Source of the DNA: Verrucomicrobiota bacterium
Lineage (GTDB): Bacteria; Verrucomicrobiota; Verrucomicrobiia; Chthoniobacterales; UBA10450
Assembly: GCA_003219225.1 (NCBI GenBank)
Contig: QHPZ01000195.1
Coordinates: 1 to 9,486, forward strand
Direction: 5' to 3'
DNA: 9,486 nucleotides
Both the position numbers and the translations under genes were made by a program. The notes below the pieces were generated by a model. It was not told where the DNA came from. It ran no database searches and saw only the letters and a list, made by a program, of their open reading frames with translations. The number at the start of each line of letters is the position of its first letter. The stretch's first letter is position 1. Shown in pieces: positions 1-6,080 of the stretch.

Positions 1-1
1 A

Positions 2-409
2 AAACATTGGCCAGATGCCGATGCCACTGCACAGCTCCTCATCGGCGACCAGGGGATCCGATTTCGGCGCGATCACCCGGAGTTTCGGTTTTGGGACCTG
101 GGCGAGGAATGGAAACGAATTGTCGATTTTCCCTTCGTCTATGCGCTTTGGCTAATTCGACCGGAATTCGGCGCCGCAAAAACGATTGCTGATCGACTGC
201 GCGCTTTGCGCGATGAGAACCTCGCGAAGATCGACAACTTGATCGCGGACGAAAAGGAATTCGATCCCGTGTTTTGCCGCCGCTATTACACTGAACATCT
301 GCGATTCACCTTTGGAGACGAGGAGAAGGAAGGACTTCAGCAATTCCAAAGGCTATGCGCAAAACACGGGTTGCTCGCCCATCGCAAACTGAACCTCGAG
401 CTCGTCTAA
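2..409 (+). CDS. mqnA: Chorismate dehydratase MqnA, C-terminal part (5' end outside window)
   Basis: MqnA dehydrates chorismate to 3-[(1-carboxyvinyl)oxy]benzoate, the first committed step of the futalosine route to menaquinone, in the cytoplasm. The open frame runs from base 2 without a start and ends at TAA 407-409, giving 135 residues, about half of the usual 270-290. The family-like stretch LLIGDQGIRF, then FWDLGEEWKRIVDFPFVYALW and a helical tail with RRYYTEHLRF, match the second lobe of this periplasmic-binding-protein-like fold. The usual GDPAL-type loop reads GDQGI here, a mild variation. No terminator is evident after the stop; the decayed DUF72 gene starts about 11 bases later in the same direction. 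The assignment rests on remembered family motifs, and the N-terminal lobe could not be seen. Confidence 0.85.
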   Translation, partial: KHWPDADATAQLLIGDQGIRFRRDHPEFRFWDLGEEWKRIVDFPFVYALWLIRPEFGAAKTIADRLRALRDENLAKIDNLIADEKEFDPVFCRRYYTEHLRFTFGDEEKEGLQQFQRLCAKHGLLAHRKLNLELV

Positions 410-420
410 GTAAAAAGCTG

Positions 421-770
421 GTGAGGCGACGCTCTGCGGAGCCGTCGAAAGCCGCTCGACGATTTCGTCGGCTCGACAGAGTCTCGCCCTGCCGGCGAGA
501 TCCGCGTCGGCATTTCGGGCTTGCGCTACCCGGGCTGGCGCGGAAAATTTTACCCGCGAGAGCTGCCGCAGCATCGCGAGTTGGAATTTGCGAGCGGCGC
601 GTTCAATTCGGTCGAGATCAACGGCTCGTTTTATTCACCCAGTTGCCATCGAGTTACGAACGCTGGTACGCGGAGCAACTTTACGTGAGCGGTTACACCG
701 ATGCCGCCCTCGATTGGTGGGCTGCTCGCATCGAACGATCGCGCCGTGTGACGCAACCATATAACGCGAC
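421..770 (+). pseudogene. Decayed DUF72-family gene (frameshifts, large internal deletion, lost C-terminus)
   Basis: Remains of a DUF72 (YecE-like TIM-barrel, function unknown) gene are spread over two frames. Frame 2 from about 425 reads GDALRSRRKPLDDF and then EIRVGISGLRYPGWRGKFYP and FNSVEINGSFYS, the family N-terminus. Near 638 the match moves to frame 1 (LPSSYERWYAE), explained by loss of one T: restoring it gives FYSLQLPSSYERW. At about 676 the sequence jumps from WYAE straight to QLYVSGYTDAALDWWAARI, which in intact members lies near the C-terminus, so most of the barrel is missing. The start also looks shifted: GTG at 421 followed by one extra G would otherwise give MSDALRS. The expected YVYFDND end is absent, and the REP-like element begins at 774. 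Known families have roughly 250-300 residues. This is not a functional gene. Confidence 0.8.
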
Positions 771-773
771 ATT

Positions 774-827
774 GGCAGGGACATCGCGCCGCGATGTCCG
801 CGGACGCCGCAGCGCGGCGTCCCTACC
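774..827 (+). repeat. REP-like double hairpin element (two inverted units)
   Basis: This 54-bp element holds two perfect 9-bp hairpins: GGACATCGC/GCGATGTCC at 779-799 with loop GCC, and GGACGCCGC/GCGGCGTCC at 802-822 with loop AGC. The outer ends GGCAGGGAC (774-782) and GTCCCTACC (819-827) are also inverted with one mismatch, so the whole is two inverted copies of one unit. The copies differ mainly by AT/AT versus GC/GC at matching stem positions, which preserves pairing. It sits 9 bases upstream of the ATG of a RAYT-type transposase fragment, the arrangement expected for REP sequences and their cognate transposase. That this family is multi-copy in the genome is inference. Confidence 0.85.
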
Positions 828-836
828 ACGGCGAAG

Positions 837-950
837 ATGTTGCCGATTCGTAAACGATTACCGCATGAAGCACCGCTCTGGGTCGATCCCAACAAAACTG
901 ATTATTTCATAACGATCTGCTGCCTCGAACGCCCTGCTTGCATAGACTGA
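837..950 (+). pseudogene. REP-associated tyrosine transposase (RAYT, IS200-like Y1 family), N-terminal fragment
   Basis: From ATG 837 the frame reads MLPIRKRLPHEAPLWVDPNK followed by TDYFITICCLERPACID and TGA at 948-950, 37 residues. The RxRLPHE...LWV...YFITI.C.ER pattern is the typical N-terminus of RAYT proteins, single-strand DNA transposases of the HUH/Y1 superfamily that act on REP hairpins. Intact members have roughly 150-250 residues. The HUH motif and catalytic tyrosine lie further on and are missing, so this is a dead remnant. The double hairpin at 774-827 lies directly upstream. The breakpoint near 935-950 is followed 26 bases later by the start of the glycosyltransferase gene, so the 3' part was deleted before or when that gene came to lie here. 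The fragment is short, but the motif match is good. Confidence 0.7.
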
Positions 951-976
951 AGCACTGGGTTGAGTGTTTTGTGCGT

Positions 977-2020
977 ATGCGAATCGCGCAGGTGGCACCA
1001 CTTTATGAGAGCGTGCCGCCAAAGTACTACGGCGGCACGGAACGCGTTGTTTCCCATCTCACTGAGGAGCTGGTTCGTCAGGGTCATGACGTAACGCTCT
1101 TCGCAAGCGGCGATTCAGTGACGGCGGCGCAGCTTGTTGCGGCATCGCCGCGCGCGCTTCGATTGGACAAAAATTGCATCGACCAGCTCGCCCACCACGT
1201 CGTGCTTCTGGAGAAGGTGTTTCGTCAGGCCCATGAATTCGATGTGGTCCATTTTCACATCGATTATCTGCACTTTCCGATCACGCGGCGCCGGCCTGTT
1301 CGGCACGTCACGACCATGCACGGCCGGCTCGACATCTCCGATTTGATTCCGCTCTATGACGAGTTTCGCGATATGCCGCTGGTCTCGATCTCAAATGCGC
1401 AACGCGAGCCGCTGCCGTGGGTACATTGGCTGGCCACCGTGTATCACGGTTTGCCGGAAAACCTCTACCGCTTCCGTTCCGAGCCGGGGAAATACTTTGC
1501 CTTTCTCGGGCGAATCTCGCCGGAAAAACGGGTCGATCGCGCGATCGAGATAGCCAAACAGATCGGGATTCCGCTCAAGATCGCCGCCAAAGTCGATCTC
1601 GTGGACCGCCAGTATTTTAAAGCCGTGATCAAGCCGCTCCTCTGCGATCCGGTGGTCGAGTATGTGGGCGAAATCGGCGAGGGCGAGAAGGACGAATTTC
1701 TCGGCAGTGCGTATGCGCTGTTGTTTCCGATCGATTGGGCGGAACCGTTCGGACTCGTCATGATTGAGGCAATGGCGTGTGGCACGCCGATCATCGCCTA
1801 TCGCCAAGGCTCAGTGCCGGAAGTGATCGAACAAGGCGCCACCGGGTTCGTCGTTAACGATCTGGAGGACGCGGTCGCCGCGGCGAAGCGTGTACCGGAG
1901 CTGAGTCGTAAACGCTGCCGCGAAGTTTTCGAACAACGCTTCACCGCGCGGCGAATGGCGCACGATTATCTGCGCGTTTACCAAAGGCTGATCGAGCGCG
2001 AGGCGAAGCGAGCGGCGTAG
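977..2020 (+). CDS. Glycosyltransferase family 4 protein (AviGT4-like)
   Basis: A 347-residue GT-B fold retaining glycosyltransferase that would move a sugar from a nucleotide donor; acceptor and donor cannot be read from sequence. The N-terminus MRIAQVAPLYESVPPKYYGG carries the glycine loop (G19-G20), followed by GTERVVSHLTEELVRQGHDVTLFASGDS. The donor domain begins with FLGRISPEKR (176-185), supplying the conserved Arg and Lys (R179, K184). The E-x7-E signature is E256-PFGLVMI-E264, followed by ACGTPIIAYRQGSVPEV. ATG 977 was chosen because the family starts at MRIAQ; the frame is open back to 938, but that part overlaps the transposase remnant. No signal peptide or membrane segment is seen, so it is cytoplasmic. 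No clear Shine-Dalgarno or promoter is visible. The debranching-type gene follows after 4 bases, suggesting co-transcription and a role in alpha-glucan or related glycan metabolism (inference). Confidence 0.88.
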   Translation: MRIAQVAPLYESVPPKYYGGTERVVSHLTEELVRQGHDVTLFASGDSVTAAQLVAASPRALRLDKNCIDQLAHHVVLLEKVFRQAHEFDVVHFHIDYLHFPITRRRPVRHVTTMHGRLDISDLIPLYDEFRDMPLVSISNAQREPLPWVHWLATVYHGLPENLYRFRSEPGKYFAFLGRISPEKRVDRAIEIAKQIGIPLKIAAKVDLVDRQYFKAVIKPLLCDPVVEYVGEIGEGEKDEFLGSAYALLFPIDWAEPFGLVMIEAMACGTPIIAYRQGSVPEVIEQGATGFVVNDLEDAVAAAKRVPELSRKRCREVFEQRFTARRMAHDYLRVYQRLIEREAKRAA

Positions 2021-2024
2021 CGAG

Positions 2025-4211
2025 ATGACGGACGAACTGATCCACGTCCACGATCAGTTTTACATCGTCTCAACTTCGGCGCGGCTCGACGATCGCACGC
2101 GTGTCCTGAAGCACGGCGACACATTCGCGGTGTTTGATCGGTCCGGCGACATCGAAGCGCCGGGCCCGCCCGAGCTTGGGATTTATCACCAGGACACCCG
2201 CTTTCTCTCGCGTCTGATGCTGCGCCTGGCCAACAAACGCCCGTTGCTCCTGAGCTCGACCGTGAAAGAGGACAATGCGTTGCTCACCGTCGATCTGACT
2301 AATCTCGACGTGCCGCACAATGATGAAGTCGTCGTGCCGCGCGGCACGCTGCACATCTTTCGGTCCAAATTGTTGTGGGACGCCGCCTGCTACGATCGGC
2401 TGCGCGTCCATAATTACGGCCGCGCAAACGTCGATCTTTTGTTTGAAATCGAATTCGACGCCGATTTTGTCGACCTTTTCGAAGTGCGCGGCGTCACGCG
2501 CGCCAAGCGGGGCCGGCGGTTTCCAATCGAACTCAACGATGGAGTGCTCGAGTTCGGCTATGAAGGGTTAGATCGACAAGTGCGCCGGACCTCGATCCGG
2601 CTCGATCCGCTTCCTGTGGGGCTGTTCGATAACCGCATTCATTATCGACTGGAGCTTCCACCGGGTGGATACGCCACCTACCAGTTTGCCATTCAATGTG
2701 AGCTGGATGAGTCGCGCTCGCGATCAACAATCGTTCGACCCGTTCTTATATACGAGGATGTAGCCGGCGTAGCGGCAGCCGCGCTGCGCGCGGTAACAAG
2801 CGCGGAACCCGAAATCTTCACCGCCAACGAGCAGTTCAACGACTGGATCAATCGTTCCATAGCCGATCTCCACATGATGCGGACCGAAACCGAATACGGG
2901 CCGTATCCGTACGCCGGCGTGCCGTGGTTCAGTACGGTGTTCGGACGCGACGGGATTATCAGCGCGCTGGAATGTCTCTGGTTTGATTCGAACATTGCCC
3001 GCGGCGTCCTCTCTTATTTGGCCGCCACCCAGGCGGAGAAAGAAAATGCCGAGCAGGATGCGCAGCCCGGGAAAATCCTGCACGAAAGGCGCGGCGGCGA
3101 AATGGCTCATCTGGGCGAGGTCCCGTTCGGCCGTTACTACGGCTCAGTCGATGCGACGCCGTTGTTTGTGATGCTCGCAGGCGCTTATCACGAGCGCACC
3201 GGCGATGACCAATTTATCGAATCGATCTGGCCGAATATCGAGCGCGCGTTGCTGTGGATCGACAAGTTCGGCGATCTGGACGGCGATGGATTTGCTGAAT
3301 ATTCCCGCCGGTCCCCGCGCGGCTTGGTCAATCAGGGATGGAAAGATTCCCAGGACGCAATTTTTTACGAGGACGGCGAGCTTGCCGAGCCGCCAATCGC
3401 GTTGAGTGAAGTGCAGGGCTACGTTTACGCAGCGAAATGCGCGGCCGCGACCTTGGCGCCAACGCTGGGCAAGAAAAACTTCGGCGACCAATTAGCGGAT
3501 GAGGCCGAGCAATTACGCCGGCAATTTGAAGAAAAATTTTGGTGCGATCGGCTCGGTGTGTATGGACTCGCGCTCGATGGCAGGAAAAATCTTTGTCGCG
3601 TCCGTACCTCAAACGCCGGGCACTGCCTCTTTACCGGAATCGCCAGCGAAGAAAGGGCCGGGCGTATTGCGAGCGCGTTGACGGAGGAGCCGTTCTTCTC
3701 CGGGTGGGGCGTGCGGACCGTCGCGGCGGGTGAAGCCCGCTACAACCCGATGTCGTATCACAACGGTTCGATCTGGCCGCACGATAACGCGCTGATTGCG
3801 GCCGGCTGCGCGCGCTATGGATTTAAGCGCGAAGCAGCGAATATCCTCGCCGGTCTGTTCGAGTCGAGTCTGTTTTTTGATCTGCATCGGCTCCCGGAAT
3901 TATTTTGCGGATTCCCGCGGCGACCAGGGGAGAGCCCCACGTTGTATCCGGTCGCGTGCTCGCCGCAAACCTGGGCCTCGTGCGCGGTGTTTCCGCTTTT
4001 GCAGGCGTGTCTTGGACTTGCGATTCGCGACCATCACCACGAAGTGGTTTTCAGGTCTCCATATTTGCCGCAGTTTCTGCCCGAGGTGCAAATCAATCGG
4101 CTGCGCGTCGGCAGGGGCAGCGTCGATCTTACTCTCACGCGTCATGAAACCGATGTCGCAGTGGATGTAGTTCGTCGCAAAGGCGAAGTGAACGTGCTGG
4201 TGCTGAAGTGA
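2025..4211 (+). CDS. Bacterial amylo-alpha-1,6-glucosidase (glycogen debranching type)
   Basis: A 728-residue two-domain protein. Residues about 18-210 form the beta-rich N-terminal domain of bacterial debranching-type enzymes (GDE_N_bis-like), with RVLKHGDTFAVFDRSGDI and YHQDTRFLSRL. From about 280 onward is the (alpha/alpha)6-barrel amylo-alpha-1,6-glucosidase domain (GDE_C): PWFSTVFGRDG (FGRDG at 306-310), QGWKDSQDAIF (from 437), NPMSYHNGSIWPHDN (574-588) and LPELFCG (623-629). Such proteins are annotated as hydrolysing alpha-1,6-linked glucosyl stubs, but many family members are uncharacterised and the true substrate could be another alpha-glucoside. No signal peptide is seen, so it is probably cytoplasmic. 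It starts 4 bases after the glycosyltransferase stop, an operon arrangement. The protein looks complete. A small dyad (4213-4225) follows the TGA but lacks a T run. Confidence 0.87.
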   Translation: MTDELIHVHDQFYIVSTSARLDDRTRVLKHGDTFAVFDRSGDIEAPGPPELGIYHQDTRFLSRLMLRLANKRPLLLSSTVKEDNALLTVDLTNLDVPHNDEVVVPRGTLHIFRSKLLWDAACYDRLRVHNYGRANVDLLFEIEFDADFVDLFEVRGVTRAKRGRRFPIELNDGVLEFGYEGLDRQVRRTSIRLDPLPVGLFDNRIHYRLELPPGGYATYQFAIQCELDESRSRSTIVRPVLIYEDVAGVAAAALRAVTSAEPEIFTANEQFNDWINRSIADLHMMRTETEYGPYPYAGVPWFSTVFGRDGIISALECLWFDSNIARGVLSYLAATQAEKENAEQDAQPGKILHERRGGEMAHLGEVPFGRYYGSVDATPLFVMLAGAYHERTGDDQFIESIWPNIERALLWIDKFGDLDGDGFAEYSRRSPRGLVNQGWKDSQDAIFYEDGELAEPPIALSEVQGYVYAAKCAAATLAPTLGKKNFGDQLADEAEQLRRQFEEKFWCDRLGVYGLALDGRKNLCRVRTSNAGHCLFTGIASEERAGRIASALTEEPFFSGWGVRTVAAGEARYNPMSYHNGSIWPHDNALIAAGCARYGFKREAANILAGLFESSLFFDLHRLPELFCGFPRRPGESPTLYPVACSPQTWASCAVFPLLQACLGLAIRDHHHEVVFRSPYLPQFLPEVQINRLRVGRGSVDLTLTRHETDVAVDVVRRKGEVNVLVLK

Positions 4212-4229
4212 CCAGGCAATGCCTGATTC

Positions 4230-4324
4230 AAAGCGGCGCAGCAGCGCCGCACTCCAAAACGTTGCCGGGAGTTCGACTGCAGTTTTCGTTTGCGTTTTGG
4301 AGTGCGGCAATGTTTTGCCGCTTT
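4230..4324 (+). repeat. BIME-like palindromic element: two inverted hairpin units
   Basis: Two 32-base units face each other around a 31-base spacer (4262-4292). The left unit (4230-4261) is AAA, a hairpin (stem GCGGCGC, loop AGCA, stem GCGCCGC, 4233-4250), then ACTCCAAAACG. The right unit (4293-4324) is its inverse: CGTTTTGGAGT, a hairpin (stem GCGGCAA, loop TGTT, stem TTGCCGC, 4304-4321), then TTT. The inner 16 bases of the arms, GCCGCACTCCAAAACG, are perfectly inverted. The two hairpins differ by GC/GC versus AA/TT in matching stem positions, so both stay fully paired. The whole could form a long cruciform or two separate hairpins. It fills most of the gap between the debranching gene and recJ. 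It is unrelated in sequence to the element at 774-827 but built in the same way. No coding potential is seen. Confidence 0.85.
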
Positions 4325-4330
4325 TGTTTG
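4304..4330 (+). terminator. Possible rho-independent terminator formed by the right repeat arm
   Basis: A 7-bp stem GCGGCAA/TTGCCGC with a four-base loop (4304-4321) is followed by TTTTGTTTG (4322-4330), the shape of an intrinsic terminator reading rightward. It lies 93 bases after the debranching gene stop and 39 bases before the recJ start, a sensible place to separate the carbohydrate unit from recJ-recG. The T run is interrupted by G, and the structure belongs to a repeat unit, so termination may be incidental. Confidence 0.4.
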
Positions 4331-4368
4331 GCGTGTTGTCAGCAAACCCGCAGCAACTAGACTGATCA

Positions 4369-6066
4369 GTGCAACCTCGCTGGATCATTGCGCCGGCGGA
4401 AGAGCTCAATGGCGGAGCGATTCCGTGGAGTGAAATCTGCGGCTCCGCTTGCATCGCGCGGCTGCTTTTGCGCAAGGGCTTCGCCACTACCGCAGAGGTG
4501 GAAACGTTTCTGCGGCCGCGCCTGAAATCATTGAGCGATCCGTTTCGGCTGCCGAACATGAAGGCGGCCGTCGACCGTGTGCTTGCCGCGCTCGATCGAC
4601 GTGAGCGAATTGTTTTGTTCGGCGACTACGATGTCGATGGCGTCACATCCCTGGCGCTGCTGGCCGAAACGTTACGCGCGTATGGCGCAGCACCGGCGTT
4701 GTTTTTGCCGCTGCGCATGGAGGAAGGCTACGGCTTGAGCTGCGAGAGCATCGAACGGTGTTTGAGCCAACATCAGCCGCAGCTTTTGATCGCGCTCGAC
4801 TGCGGCACGTCCTCCGTCGCGGAGATTGTCGATCTTACACGCCGCGGCGTGGAGGTGATCGTGCTCGATCATCATGAACCCAAGTCCGAGGTGCCCGATT
4901 GTGTTGCGATTGTTAATCCGAAGACCGATCCCGGGTCGCCGTTTAATTACCTCTGCAGCGCCGGGATCGTGTTCAAGCTTTGTCATGCGCTGTTGAAATC
5001 GCGCCCGATCGACTTCGATCTCAAGTCACGACTCGATTTGGTCGCGCTCGCCACCGTCGCGGACATTGTGCCGCTGCGGGGCGAAAACCGCACGTTTGTC
5101 CAACGCGGCGCGAACGAGATTGCGAGATCGAGACGGGTCGGTTTGCAAAAACTGATCGAGGTCAGCGGAGTGAAGCCGCCGATTTTCACCGAAGACATCG
5201 GGTTCCGGCTCGGCCCGCGATTGAATGCCGCCGGGCGATTGAGCACGGCGGAAAAATCGCTGCAGCTTTTGCTTGCCACGAGCGAAGCCGAAGCGACGGA
5301 GCTGGCCGGGTTTCTCGATCGCCAAAATCGCGAGCGACAACAAGTCGAGAAAGAGATTTTCCTGGCGGCGCAAGAAAAGATTGCGAGCGAGTTTAGCGTG
5401 GCGCGCGACGCCGCGATCGTGGTGGCGGCGCGTGGCTGGCATGCCGGAGTCCTCGGCATCGTGGCGTCGCGGATCACGCACAAATACCATCGGCCGGCGA
5501 TTGTCGTCGGGTTCGATGAGAACGGGATTGGCAAAGGCAGCGGTCGCAGCATCGAAGGTTTGAATCTCGTCGGAGCTTTGTCGCAATGCGCCGATAAGAT
5601 CGACAAGTACGGCGGGCACGAAATGGCCGCGGGCCTGAGCATCCACGAGAAAAATTTCGCCGCGTTTGCCGAGGAGTTTCGGCGCACCGCGCGCGAGCTT
5701 TTGTCCGACGAGCAGCTACAGCCGTGTTTGCGCCTCGATCACGAAGTGCTGTTTTCCGAACTCAACTTCGGTTTCCTCGACTGGCACGAGATGCTTCAGC
5801 CCTTCGGCAACGGTAATCCGCAGCCGCTTTTTTTCGCCGCCGCGGTCGAACCGGTCGCGCCGCCGCGGCTAGTTGGCGAAAACCATCTCGCCCTGCGCTT
5901 GCGCCAGCGCAATTACCACCAACGAGCCATCTTTTTCGGCGCGGCCGAGAATTCACTGCCGCCACAGCCGTGGGACATCGCATTTCGGATCCGGCCGGGC
6001 GAATACGAAGGGGAACGACGACTGGAGATGGAAATCCAAGCGGTGCGCACGACGCAAAGAAGCTGA
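4369..6066 (+). CDS. recJ: Single-stranded-DNA-specific exonuclease RecJ
   Basis: RecJ is a 5'-3' single-strand DNA exonuclease of the DHH phosphoesterase family, used in recombinational and mismatch repair. The 565-residue protein is close to the usual length (about 577 in E. coli). Metal-binding motifs are intact: DYDVDG (86-91), LDCG (D144), DHH (167-169) and ATVADIVPL (D232). Next come RLGPRLNAAGR (280-290) and the DHHA1 domain with HAGVLGIVASR (358-368), SGRS (391-394) and GGHEMAAGL (415-423). An OB-like C-terminal region includes LQPFGNGNPQPLF. The start is GTG at 4369; no ATG lies in frame until 4558, inside conserved sequence, so GTG is required. No clear Shine-Dalgarno is seen. recG follows after 14 bases. 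Confidence 0.95.
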   Translation: MQPRWIIAPAEELNGGAIPWSEICGSACIARLLLRKGFATTAEVETFLRPRLKSLSDPFRLPNMKAAVDRVLAALDRRERIVLFGDYDVDGVTSLALLAETLRAYGAAPALFLPLRMEEGYGLSCESIERCLSQHQPQLLIALDCGTSSVAEIVDLTRRGVEVIVLDHHEPKSEVPDCVAIVNPKTDPGSPFNYLCSAGIVFKLCHALLKSRPIDFDLKSRLDLVALATVADIVPLRGENRTFVQRGANEIARSRRVGLQKLIEVSGVKPPIFTEDIGFRLGPRLNAAGRLSTAEKSLQLLLATSEAEATELAGFLDRQNRERQQVEKEIFLAAQEKIASEFSVARDAAIVVAARGWHAGVLGIVASRITHKYHRPAIVVGFDENGIGKGSGRSIEGLNLVGALSQCADKIDKYGGHEMAAGLSIHEKNFAAFAEEFRRTARELLSDEQLQPCLRLDHEVLFSELNFGFLDWHEMLQPFGNGNPQPLFFAAAVEPVAPPRLVGENHLALRLRQRNYHQRAIFFGAAENSLPPQPWDIAFRIRPGEYEGERRLEMEIQAVRTTQRS

Positions 6067-6080
6067 AAAACTTTTTCGAA

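Noticed and set aside
355..912. A 185-residue open frame overlapping the end of mqnA
   Set aside because: Only its middle part resembles DUF72; the first part is an out-of-frame reading of mqnA and DUF72, and the end reads through the REP hairpins. It is a chance frame over a pseudogene.
938..976. Upstream extension of the glycosyltransferase from ATG 938
   Set aside because: The extra 13 residues overlap the transposase remnant and do not resemble the family, which begins at MRIAQVAPLYE (977).
2094..2106. TCGCACGCGTGTC in the debranching gene, similar to the recG palindrome arm
   Set aside because: It lies in the conserved DDRTRVLKHGD stretch of the protein, has no inverted partner, and is short enough to be chance.
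4213..4225. Small dyad CAGGCA-A-TGCCTG just after the debranching gene stop
   Set aside because: The loop is too short to form as drawn and there is no T run, so it is not called as a terminator.
3900..4559. A 219-residue minus-strand open frame across the debranching gene end and recJ start
   Set aside because: It crosses the repeat element and opposes two well supported genes; the translation shows no recognisable domain. The other long minus-strand frames in recJ and recG are rejected for the same reason.
5970..6080. Earlier in-frame start for recG inside recJ
   Set aside because: The added 37 residues are an out-of-frame reading of the recJ C-terminus; RecG similarity starts after ATG 6081.
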